Below, one piece after another: positions 8,950-15,748 of a DNA stretch of 64,000 nucleotides. Location of the stretch: positions 62,001 through 126,000 of the forward strand of contig JANXCW010000007.1 in the NCBI GenBank assembly GCA_025059775.1. The letters run 5' to 3'. The notes beneath the pieces were generated by a model. That model was given only the letters and a program-made list of their open reading frames with translations. It was not told the origin of the DNA and made no database searches. Source of the stretch: Armatimonadota bacterium. Lineage in GTDB: Bacteria; Sysuimicrobiota; Sysuimicrobiia; Sysuimicrobiales; Sysuimicrobiaceae. The number at the start of each line of letters is the position of its first letter. The first letter of the stretch is position 1. A program made the position numbers and the translations under genes.

Positions 8950-8983
8950 CTATTAATCTCATAGCCATGAACGCGGCTGTCAA
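8950..8983 (-). promoter_or_regulatory. Candidate promoter of livGFKHM
   Basis: On the minus strand a perfect TTGACA (8978-8983) is followed about 17 bases later by the AT-rich segment GAGATTAATAG, which could hold the -10 element. It overlaps the 3-prime end of the upstream membrane-protein gene. The -35 is strong, the -10 only partial. Confidence 0.45.
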
Positions 8984-9417
8984 GTCGGAAGGACGTGTCT
9001 TGCCTTCCGCCACCCCCTCCACGCGAGCCATAGCGCCAGTCCCACCACCGCAACTTGGGTCAGGAGCCCCCACGGCGGCGGGATTTCATTCTGCTGCAGG
9101 GAGAAGGGCGGCCGTTGGAAGAGGTCTTTCGCGTGTCCTCTCAGGACTCGCTCCACGTCCGGGAACCCAGCGCCCCCAGCACCCATTAGGGCCCCGAGAG
9201 GGGAGGGACTCAGGCGAGCGATGAGGAGGCTCAGCCCCACGGCCACCACCACGTCCACCACCATGGCGGGGGAGACGGGCCGCCACCCTGTGTAATTGGC
9301 GTGCGGGAGGAAGTCGAGAAGCGCGTGGCTCGCCACGCCCACCGCGAAGGCCAGGAGGGGGTTGCGCATCCGCATGCCCAGGGCCGCGCCGAACGCAAGG
9401 TGTGGGATGGCGTCCAT
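8980..9417 (-). CDS. Conserved integral membrane protein, function unknown
   Basis: About 145 residues from ATG 9417 (an ATG at 9462 is also possible). The N-terminus IPHLAFGAALG and the following SHALLDFLPH, with regularly placed H and D residues in hydrophobic segments, resemble small membrane proteins distantly related to the YdjM/DUF457 metal-hydrolase-like group. Three or four hydrophobic helices are visible, the last ending in a basic tail (LAWRGWRKARH). The stop lies within the TTGACA of the liv promoter. No catalytic assignment can be supported. A TATCCT nine bases upstream of ATG 9417 could serve a leaderless transcript, as there is no clear ribosome site. Confidence 0.6.
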   Translation of the reverse strand: MDAIPHLAFGAALGMRMRNPLLAFAVGVASHALLDFLPHANYTGWRPVSPAMVVDVVVAVGLSLLIARLSPSPLGALMGAGGAGFPDVERVLRGHAKDLFQRPPFSLQQNEIPPPWGLLTQVAVVGLALWLAWRGWRKARHVLPT

Positions 9418-9554
9418 GGCCCGACCAGGATACCGCACCCGACGGAGCCGCGCATCCTCCATCCGATCCGGCTTCTTCCTGCATCCGGGGGATGAAGCAC
9501 TCCCTGGAGGGCCCTGTATCCTGGCCTTTGAGACGCCGCAGCCGAGGAGGGCGG

Positions 9555-10562
9555 ATGCGTGTTCTCGTCACGGGAGGAGCTGGGTTCATTGGATCACACC
9601 TGGTGGATCGGCTGCTCGATCGGGGGGACGAGGTGGTGGTCCTCGACAACCTCTCCACGGGCCGCATTGCGAACATCCGCCACCGCCTGGGCCACCCCCG
9701 TTTCCGGTTCGTGAACGACTCCATCCTGAACGGGGAGGTGGTGGACGGGCTCGTGGAGGATTGCGACGTGGTGTTCCACCTGGCGGCCGCGGTAGGCGTG
9801 TGGCACATCGTCCAGAACCCTCTCTGGGCCATCCGGGTGAACGTGGAGGGAACAGAGGTCGTGCTGCGGGCCGCCTTCCGGCACTGGAAGAAGGTGGTGC
9901 TGGCGAGCTCCAGCGAGGTCTACGGGAAGTCCACCAAGGTGCCGCTGCGGGAGGAGGACGACCGGGTGCTGGGGCCCACCACCGTGAGCCGGTGGTCCTA
10001 CAGCAGTTCCAAGGCCATCGACGAGCACTTCGCCTGGGCCTATGCGGCGCAGGGCCTGCCTGTGGTCATCCTGCGGTTCTTCAACGTGTACGGCCCCCGC
10101 ATCCACGAAAACGGCTACGGTACCGTGGTGGCCCGATTCCTCCGGCAGGCCCTCCGGGGCGAGGACCTCACCGTGCACGGGGACGGAACCCAGACCCGGT
10201 GCTTCTGCTACGTGGACGATCTCGTCACCGGCATCCTCCTGGCCTCCGAGGTCCCGGAGGCCGAGGGGCAGGTCTTTAACCTCGGGAACGATGAGGAGAT
10301 CCGGATCCTGGATCTCGCGGAGCGCGTCCGGGCATTGAGCGGGAGTTCTTCCCGCATCGTGTTCGTGCCCTACGAGGATTACTACGGCCAGCGGTTCGAG
10401 GACACGCCCCGGCGCGTACCTGACCTCACCCGGGCCCGGAGGGTGCTGGGCTACCGGCCTACGGTGGACCTGGAGGAAGGGCTGCGCCGGACCATCGGGT
10501 GGTGTCGGGAAAACGGGTTCCTCCAGCACGCGCCGCCCCAGCCCGTGGGATTGCGGGAATGA
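9555..10562 (+). CDS. NAD-dependent NDP-sugar epimerase/dehydratase (extended SDR)
   Basis: An extended short-chain dehydrogenase of 335 residues. The Rossmann glycine motif GGAGFIGS lies at residues 7-14, an acidic residue (D31) ends the second strand for NAD binding, and the catalytic YxxxK is Y149-S-S-S-K153 with S120 upstream. FFNVYGPR and the C-terminal DLTRARRVLGYRP region are typical of UDP-glucose 4-epimerase/GDP-mannose dehydratase-like enzymes. ATG 9555 is preceded by GAGGAGGG. Its stop overlaps the WbqC-like gene start (ATGA). The pair likely makes an activated sugar for the surface polysaccharide; the exact substrate is not resolved. Confidence 0.88.
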   Translation: MRVLVTGGAGFIGSHLVDRLLDRGDEVVVLDNLSTGRIANIRHRLGHPRFRFVNDSILNGEVVDGLVEDCDVVFHLAAAVGVWHIVQNPLWAIRVNVEGTEVVLRAAFRHWKKVVLASSSEVYGKSTKVPLREEDDRVLGPTTVSRWSYSSSKAIDEHFAWAYAAQGLPVVILRFFNVYGPRIHENGYGTVVARFLRQALRGEDLTVHGDGTQTRCFCYVDDLVTGILLASEVPEAEGQVFNLGNDEEIRILDLAERVRALSGSSSRIVFVPYEDYYGQRFEDTPRRVPDLTRARRVLGYRPTVDLEEGLRRTIGWCRENGFLQHAPPQPVGLRE

Positions 10563-11290
10563 TCGTCGCCATCCACCAGCCCCATTACCTCCCCTGGCTG
10601 CGCTACGTGGATAAGGCAGCCCGAGCTGATGTGTTCGTCCTGCTGGACGACGCCCAGTACACCAAGAACGGCTGGCAGAACCGCAACCGCATCAAGACCG
10701 CGCAGGGCTGGACCTACCTCACCGTGCCCGTGGAGGACCCCTTCGGCAAGACCATCCTGGAAGTCCGCATCTGCAACCGGGAGAACTGGCGGAAAAAACA
10801 CTGGAACGCCCTCCGTACCCATTACGGACGGGCCCCTTCCTTCCGCCGGTACGCGGATCTCTTCGAGGCCGTATACGTCCGGGAGTGGGAGCGTCTGTGC
10901 GACCTGAACCTGCACCTGCTGACAGCCCTCTTCGAGGCGATGGGGGTGCGGACGCGGATCGTGCAGAGCTCCCGGCTAGGAATTCCGGGCCGGGCCACGG
11001 AGCGGCTCGTGGCCATCTGCCGGGCCTTAAAGGCGGATGTGTACCTCACGGGTGACTACGCGGCCGGGAACCACCTGGAGGCGGAACTGTTCGAGGAGGC
11101 GGGGATCCAGGTGTGGCGGCAGAACTGGAGCTGTCCCGTTTACCGCCAGCTCTTCCCGCAGGCGGGATTTCTGCCGGACCTCTCCATCGTGGATCTGCTC
11201 TTCACCGAGGGGGAGCGCGCCCTGGACGTACTGCTCGGGCGACCCCACCGGCCCCTCCCCCTCGTGACCTCCAAAAGCCCGGTCCGCTAG
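10559..11290 (+). CDS. WbqC-like family protein
   Basis: A 243-residue protein beginning IVAIHQPHYLPWLRYVDKA, the invariant opening of the WbqC family (PF08889), with the conserved FVLLDDAQY and NRNRIKTAQGW segments and a later YLTGDYAAGNHL block. WbqC-like proteins occur in O-antigen and capsule gene clusters, where they are suspected of acting on a nucleotide sugar or amino-sugar intermediate; the reaction is not established. It starts at ATG 10559 overlapping the epimerase stop, so the two form an operon. Confidence 0.88.
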   Translation: MIVAIHQPHYLPWLRYVDKAARADVFVLLDDAQYTKNGWQNRNRIKTAQGWTYLTVPVEDPFGKTILEVRICNRENWRKKHWNALRTHYGRAPSFRRYADLFEAVYVREWERLCDLNLHLLTALFEAMGVRTRIVQSSRLGIPGRATERLVAICRALKADVYLTGDYAAGNHLEAELFEEAGIQVWRQNWSCPVYRQLFPQAGFLPDLSIVDLLFTEGERALDVLLGRPHRPLPLVTSKSPVR

Positions 11291-11362
11291 GCGGATCCGC
11301 AGGAAAGCGGAACAGAAAGCTCGTACCCTTCCACCGTTGACATCCGAACGGAGGTCTGCGGG

Positions 11363-12959
11363 ATGAGAGACCGGATCCGTGGACGCGGCAGGTGGATGGT
11401 CGGCGTGCTCCTGGGCCTGCTCCTCCTGGGGGTCTTCCCCTGACAGCCGCGGAGCGGGCCACGGACCGGCTGCACGGGTTCGCGGCTACCATGCCGGACG
11501 AGTGGCGGGTCCGGATCAAGCCTTACGGGCTGCTGCTGAGCGACTTCGAGGGCTTCCTGCTGGTGCGCGGGGCCCCGAAGGCAGCGCCGGCGCAGGTGGT
11601 AGCTCCCTTCGTGGCGGAGGCCCGTGGCTGTCCGGGGGCGCAGCCCGCCTGTACTTCAAGGAGGTCCCGGGCGGCCTGCTGCTGGTGGCCCAGGGGCTGA
11701 GCTACCCCCTGCTGCTCGCCCAGGGCATAGGAGAGCACACCTCGGCCCTGTTCTCTGCACGGGCCCGGGAACGCCTCGCGGCCTTCTCCTACGACGCGGC
11801 GCACCTGCTGGTGCCCGGCCAGAATGCGGTGCTGGCGGTCAGCGCCTACCTCCCCCGGGACGCGTCCCGGGCTACCCGTCGGGCAGCGCTCCTGGCCCTG
11901 CGCTCCCTCACCTTCCTGCCCCCACACGAGCGGGTAGCTTACCGCATACAACCGGTCTATGACCCGCTCCTGGGCATGGTGGCGATGCAGGTCCCGGTCC
12001 CCGAGGGGTATGCGTTCCAAGGCGGGGTTGTGCCGCAGGCCAACCTGCGCTGGCCCGCGCTCTTCCTCTCGCGCGGCCGCCGCGTCCTGCGTCAGGACGT
12101 GGTGTACGTGAACTCCGGAGGCGTTCAGTCCCAGTTCGGGGCCAACGCCCAGACCCGCCTCACCTGAAACGGCAACACCGCCGCGCAGCCCGGGGCCTTC
12201 TGCCTGACCCGGGAGGACCAGGTTCCGCGGTTCCTCCTCAAGCTGTGGCGGATGGAGACCGGCGCCGCGTGGGCGCCGAAAGAGGTCACCGCCTTGGTGG
12301 AACGGAGCAGGGTCGGCCGCCTCCTGGAGCAGGTGGAAGAAGCCATGAGGCCCAAGTCCACAGCCCTGCCGCAGATGCGGGGCACCCAGCTCTTCGACCT
12401 CTCCACCCGGTTCGTCGTATCCGCGACCTCCGGAGGGTTGGTACGCAAGGCCTGGGCGGACGCCCGGAGTTTGGGCTACCGGATGCAGAGCTTCGCCGCG
12501 AGGTCCTTCAACTGCGAGGTTTACCTGCGGGCCACGGTGGCCCAGGCGGAGACGGGCGGCTTCGAGCAGGCCATGGGCACGTTCCTGGGGGTGCTGCTGG
12601 GGGTGCAGACCAACCCCGAGTGGCCGCTGCGGGAGGCGGAGCGGTCGCGGGCCGCCAGCCGCGAGCAGACCCGCATGGTGCTCGAGATGATCCGCCAAAG
12701 CCAGGAGTTCAACACGTGGATGAGCCGATCGTGGACCAACCTTCTCAGCGACCAGACCTACGTACGGGACCCCGCCACCGGTGAGGTGTTCCGCGCGTAC
12801 AAGCAGTCGTTCGACACGGGTACGTTCTGGCGGGATCCCGTGTTCGGCGGGATCCTGGGCGGGGTGGAGCCCGGCGGGCGACTGGAGGAGCTCCTGCGCA
12901 CGGAGGGCTGGCGCAGGCTCGAGGAGTCCCTGAGCGGGTTATCGGGAACCTGGCGTTAA
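11363..12959 (+). pseudogene. Broken gene for a secreted protein (two frameshifts, one nonsense codon)
   Basis: A coding stretch of about 530 codons is distributed over three frames. It opens with a signal peptide from ATG 11363 (MRDRIRGRGRWM then a leucine-rich core) that hits a stop at 11441-11443; one extra C in the adjacent C-run would restore VFPLTAAERATD. The second segment (to about 11620) shifts by one base near 11615-11650 into the frame starting GGAARLYFKEV. A single in-frame TGA at 12165-12167 (between RLT and NGNTAAQ) interrupts that frame, which then runs on to TAA 12957. I do not recognise the family: the mature protein is helical, without known motifs. All three lesions are single-base, so decay is recent or the assembly has errors. 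Confidence 0.75.
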
Positions 12960-12989
12960 ACCGTTCGGCTCTTTGACCCCCGGAGGGTC

Positions 12990-13029
12990 TTGACAACAGG
13001 CGAATACCATGCAAAGTACTCTGTAGTAC
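12990..13029 (+). promoter_or_regulatory. Promoter -35 and 5-4-5 inverted-repeat operator before membrane protein/HTH pair
   Basis: TTGACA at 12990-12995 begins a likely promoter; the -10 lies in the A/T-rich CAAAGTAC region. The inverted repeat GTACT-CTGT-AGTAC occupies 13016-13029, at or just after the presumed -10. The position and symmetry fit autoregulation by the winged-helix protein encoded by the second gene downstream. Confidence 0.55.
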
Positions 13030-13053
13030 AAATTTATTTGGGAGGTGATCAAG

Positions 13054-13623
13054 ATGGTGGCCGAGGAAGGGCTGGAGCGGGAAGTCCAGAAGGTGCGGGA
13101 CGTGGTGGACCGGGCCCGGCGGTGGGCCGTGGCTGGTCTGTGGGGCCCCTACTTCCTCCTGTGGGGACTCGTGCTCCTCGGAGGAGGACTGAGCGAGCTC
13201 GTGGGCGCATGGGAGGTCAGGAGGGTAGCCTGGCCGGTCCTGGTGGGCCTCGGGGCCGTGGGGAGCGGGATCCTGGGAGCGGTATTGGGGCCCCGGGCCC
13301 GGGTACAGGATCCCCTCTGGTGGCGGCACCCCCTTCACTGGGGCCTGGTAACGGCCGTGGCCCTGGGTCTTCCGTACCTTACCGGCCTGGGCTGGTCGGC
13401 GGCAGGAGGGCTTGCGGTTCACCTGGTGTTCGCGCTGGGCTATGTGCTGTACGGGATGTGGTGGTTCCCGGTGGCGGCCGCAGTCGGGGCCGGAGCAGGG
13501 GTTGCCGTGCTATTGGGCTACCTCCTGGCCCCCACCTCCCTGGGAGCCATCGGTGCCCTCGCATGGGCAGCTGCCCTGCTGGCGAGCGGGCTTCTCACGG
13601 GGGTTCGGTGGGGGTGGCGGTAG
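13054..13623 (+). CDS. Integral membrane protein paired with HTH regulator
   Basis: A 189-residue protein starting at ATG 13054 behind GGAGG (13041-13045). A short helical, charged N-terminus (about 25 residues) is followed by about five or six hydrophobic segments rich in G, L, V and W. No transporter motif is recognisable. The downstream regulator starts one base after its stop. Such two-gene units (membrane protein plus PF13601-type winged helix) are widespread and probably sense or counter membrane or drug stress, but no substrate is known. The promoter carries a compact inverted repeat. Confidence 0.75.
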   Translation: MVAEEGLEREVQKVRDVVDRARRWAVAGLWGPYFLLWGLVLLGGGLSELVGAWEVRRVAWPVLVGLGAVGSGILGAVLGPRARVQDPLWWRHPLHWGLVTAVALGLPYLTGLGWSAAGGLAVHLVFALGYVLYGMWWFPVAAAVGAGAGVAVLLGYLLAPTSLGAIGALAWAAALLASGLLTGVRWGWR

Positions 13624-13914
13624 ATGGGCCGGGATGCGCTCGCCCAGGGGACCCGTCTGCGCATCATGGCGGCCCTCTCCTCCCTGCCGGAGGGAAGCGC
13701 CCTGGAGTTCGAGGCGCTCCGGGAGCTGCTGGACTTGACTCCGGGAAACCTCTCGGCCCACCTCCGGGTGCTGGAGGAAGCGGGCTACATCGCGGTGGAC
13801 AAGGGATACGTGGGTCGAAGGCCCCGCACCTGGATCCGGGCCACCCCTAAAGGTCGGGAGGCCTTCCGGGAGGAGCTGGAGACCCTGCTGGAGTTGAGCC
13901 GGAAAAAGAACTAG
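13624..13914 (+). CDS. Winged helix-turn-helix transcriptional regulator (HTH_34-like)
   Basis: A 96-residue single-domain DNA-binding protein. TRLRIMAALSSLPEG is helix 1, FEALRELLDLTPGNLSAHLRVLEEAGYI is the turn and recognition helix, and VGRRPRTWIRATPKGREAF is the wing with following helix. This pattern matches the PF13601 MarR/PadR-like family, which lacks a separate ligand domain. It begins directly after the stop of the membrane-protein gene and has no own leader, so it is co-translated. Most likely a repressor of its own operon through the GTACT/AGTAC repeat. Confidence 0.85.
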   Translation: MGRDALAQGTRLRIMAALSSLPEGSALEFEALRELLDLTPGNLSAHLRVLEEAGYIAVDKGYVGRRPRTWIRATPKGREAFREELETLLELSRKKN

Positions 13915-13941
13915 AACCTTCCCCCCATCCGATCCGTCCAA

Positions 13942-13960
13942 AATCCTTCCGATGGAGGAG
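13942..13960 (+). promoter_or_regulatory. AATCCTTCCGATGGAGGAG motif upstream of PEP-CTERM gene
   Basis: Imperfect palindrome about 57 bases before the ATG of the PEP-CTERM protein gene. It resembles sequences at 14858, 19433, 20345, 24147 and 25121, all near exosortase-island genes. A common regulator site is inferred. Confidence 0.4.
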
Positions 13961-14016
13961 GGACAGGCTCCTGTGTCCGGCCTATAAGGAAGGCAGGTCT
14001 ACTAAGGGGAGGCGTC

Positions 14017-14748
14017 ATGGGTAGGAAGGGGCTTGGCGCGTGTTGGGTATCGGGTCGAAGGCGGCTGGCGATCCTGCTGGCCGGACTGTTTGTCCTCGCC
14101 GTCCCCCTCGTGGCGGCGGCGGTGTCTGTCCGGCTGTCGACCGACGGCGGGGCAACGTGGGTCCAGTGCGACGACGGAAATCTGAGTTGTGATGCAAACC
14201 CCGCCCCCGGGGTTGTGACCTTCATCGGCGCGGTCGGCCCCTTCACCGTGAACGTGACGACCGCGATCACGGAGCCGGTCCTGGGAAGTTTGAGCTTCGC
14301 CATCCTGGACTTGAACTCTGTGAACGTCTCGGGCGGACCCGGCACGCTCCTGATCCAGGCCAGCCACACTGGGTACACGGGGCCGCTTCCGGGCGGGATC
14401 TATCCTGCGGCCCTGGCGGTGGGCGGCACTGCCCCTCCGGGCGGCACCGCCCAGTTCTGGGCCTACCTGGATGACGCTAACACGTTGTTCGGCAAAGGTA
14501 GCCTCCTCGCGTCCTTCGGGCCTTTCGGGCCTGGTGGGTACAGCGGAAACGCAACAGGAGCGGCTTCTGCCACCGCGCCGTTCGCCCTCACCCTGGAGGC
14601 GAAGATCGCCCACTCGAGGGCTGGGAACTCCAGCTTTGACTTCGAGGTCCGGCCCCGGGTGGCAGAGCCGGGGATGCTGTCGCTGTTCGGCATCGGACTC
14701 GGTTCGGTGCTGGTGGGCGGCCGGCGCAGGGCCAGCCGGGTCGGGTAG
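14017..14748 (+). CDS. PEP-CTERM sorting-domain secreted protein
   Basis: An exported protein of 243 residues. N-terminal signal peptide of about 35 residues (basic RRR then LAILLAGLFVLAVPLVAAA). The mature part is rich in G, T, N and S, resembling a beta-sandwich coat protein, with three cysteines. The C-terminus has the full tripartite sorting signal: the A-E-P-G variant of the PEP motif, a hydrophobic segment (MLSLFGIGLGSVLV) and an arginine cluster (GGRRRAS). Exosortase is expected to cut at this motif and attach the protein to an acceptor at the surface. The ATG follows GGGGAGGCGTC; a GC-rich terminator follows at 14775. The mature domain has no recognised function. Confidence 0.85.
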   Translation: MGRKGLGACWVSGRRRLAILLAGLFVLAVPLVAAAVSVRLSTDGGATWVQCDDGNLSCDANPAPGVVTFIGAVGPFTVNVTTAITEPVLGSLSFAILDLNSVNVSGGPGTLLIQASHTGYTGPLPGGIYPAALAVGGTAPPGGTAQFWAYLDDANTLFGKGSLLASFGPFGPGGYSGNATGAASATAPFALTLEAKIAHSRAGNSSFDFEVRPRVAEPGMLSLFGIGLGSVLVGGRRRASRVG

Positions 14749-14774
14749 CGCCGGCTAACCCCTCCCGAAAGCGC

Positions 14775-14800
14775 GAGGGCCCCGCCCGGGCGGGGCCCTC
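14775..14800 (+). terminator. GC-rich hairpin terminator after PEP-CTERM gene
   Basis: GAGGGCCCCGCC and GGCGGGGCCCTC form a perfect 12-bp stem with a two-base loop, 26 bases after the stop, followed by AGGTTT. The T-run is short, so efficiency is uncertain, but the position suits a terminator. Confidence 0.7.
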
Positions 14801-14857
14801 AGGTTTGGCCGCAGAGCGATCCGGAGCCCAGGCCAATTCAACCATCTGATCCACGCA

Positions 14858-14876
14858 AATCCTCCGGTTGGATGAG
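14858..14876 (+). promoter_or_regulatory. AATCCTCCGGTTGGATGAG motif
   Basis: Another instance of the exosortase-island motif, 185 bases before the coiled-coil nuclease-like gene and downstream of the PEP-CTERM terminator. What it controls here is unclear. Confidence 0.35.
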
Positions 14877-15027
14877 TACGTGACCATCCAGGGGTGGCCG
14901 GCCGCGAACCTGTTCCGCACCAGTTAGGTCGACTCTACCTCTCCTGGCGCAAGCCCGACCAGGTGAGGCGTTCTTCTGCGTCACGGCACCGCCCCGCCGT
15001 GCGACATCGAGATCCAGCAGCGCTGCC

Positions 15028-15049
15028 GGCCAAGGCCTCGGCCTTGGCC
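15028..15049. repeat. Inverted repeat, 9-bp stem with CTCG loop
   Basis: GGCCAAGGC (15028-15036) and GCCTTGGCC (15041-15049) are perfectly complementary. It ends six bases before a TACAAT sequence that abuts the next gene, so it could be an operator upstream of the -10 or a hairpin ending upstream transcription. Confidence 0.5.
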
Positions 15050-15060
15050 TGAGGTACAAT

Positions 15061-15717
15061 ATGCTTGAGATGCCCTTCACGGTGAAGGACTTCCAGGACC
15101 TGCTGAAGCTGCTCAGGGAGCGCCCCGAGTGGCGGGAGGAGCTCCGCCGGGTGCTGCTCACCGATGAGCTCCTGGAGCTACCGAGGGTGGTGCGGGAGCT
15201 CGGGGAGGAGGCCGTCGCACGCCTCGCGGAAGCCCAACTCAGAACCGAGGAACGGGTGAGCCGCCTCGAGGAGGCCGTCGCACGCCTGGAAGATGCCCAG
15301 GCCCGTACCGAGTTAGCCTTGCAGCAGCTCGCCCAACAAGTAGGCCGGCTCTCGGACGCCGTGGGGTTCACCCTGGAGGAGCTGGCCCGGGAATTGGGCC
15401 CTTCCTACCTCGCCCAGCGCTTCGGCATCCGGGTGGAGAGCCTGGAGCGCCGCTTCTTCACCGTGGACGGTGAGGAAGTGGAGGTGGACTTCTTCGGAGA
15501 GGGGACCCGGGACGGCGAGCGGATCGTGGTGGTGGGCGAAGTCCGGAGCCGGATCTACGGCCGGGATGTGGAAGTCCTGGCGCGCCGAGTCCGCAGCCTC
15601 GCGCCTCAGCTTACAGGGACTCCCGTACCAGCCCTGTTCGGATTCGTGATCCACCCCTCGGCCCAGCAAGCCGCCGACCGCACCGGAGTCCTCCTGATCG
15701 CCGCGGTGGGGAAATAG
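15061..15717 (+). CDS. Coiled-coil protein with PD-(D/E)XK nuclease-like C-terminal domain
   Basis: 218 residues. The first half (about residues 10-115) is a charged helical region with heptad-like repeats (VARLAEAQLRTEERVSRLEE and similar). The second half has EVEVDFFGEG, then IVVVGEVRSRIYGRDVEVLARRV, which matches the D...(E)xK-type core of the restriction-endonuclease-like fold, although R replaces the usual K in GEVRS. Such proteins are often annotated DUF3782 or, misleadingly, chordopoxvirus fusion protein, and occur in several copies in thermophiles. Start ATG 15061 directly follows TACAAT; ATG 15070 is an alternative. Role unknown. Confidence 0.65.
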   Translation: MLEMPFTVKDFQDLLKLLRERPEWREELRRVLLTDELLELPRVVRELGEEAVARLAEAQLRTEERVSRLEEAVARLEDAQARTELALQQLAQQVGRLSDAVGFTLEELARELGPSYLAQRFGIRVESLERRFFTVDGEEVEVDFFGEGTRDGERIVVVGEVRSRIYGRDVEVLARRVRSLAPQLTGTPVPALFGFVIHPSAQQAADRTGVLLIAAVGK

Positions 15718-15748
15718 CCGCGGCCCTCGGACGGCCACCGACCCGAGT

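Larger units (their letters stand above)
14749..15060. other. Intergenic region between PEP-CTERM gene and coiled-coil gene
   Basis: 312 bases without a supportable gene. It contains the terminator-like hairpin at 14775, an AATCCTCCG motif at 14858 and the 9-bp inverted repeat at 15028. A short frame around 14868-14930 (ending LFRTS) has no start or ribosome site I would trust and could be gene debris. Confidence 0.6.

Noticed and set aside
9402-9554. Extended N-terminus of the epimerase
   Set aside because: The Rossmann strand begins at codon 2 of ATG 9555, which has a strong ribosome site; the upstream frame overlaps the divergent membrane-protein gene.
12165-12167. In-frame TGA read as selenocysteine or tryptophan
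   Set aside because: No SECIS-like hairpin was recognised, other genes here use TGA as stop, and two further frameshifts in the same gene point to decay.
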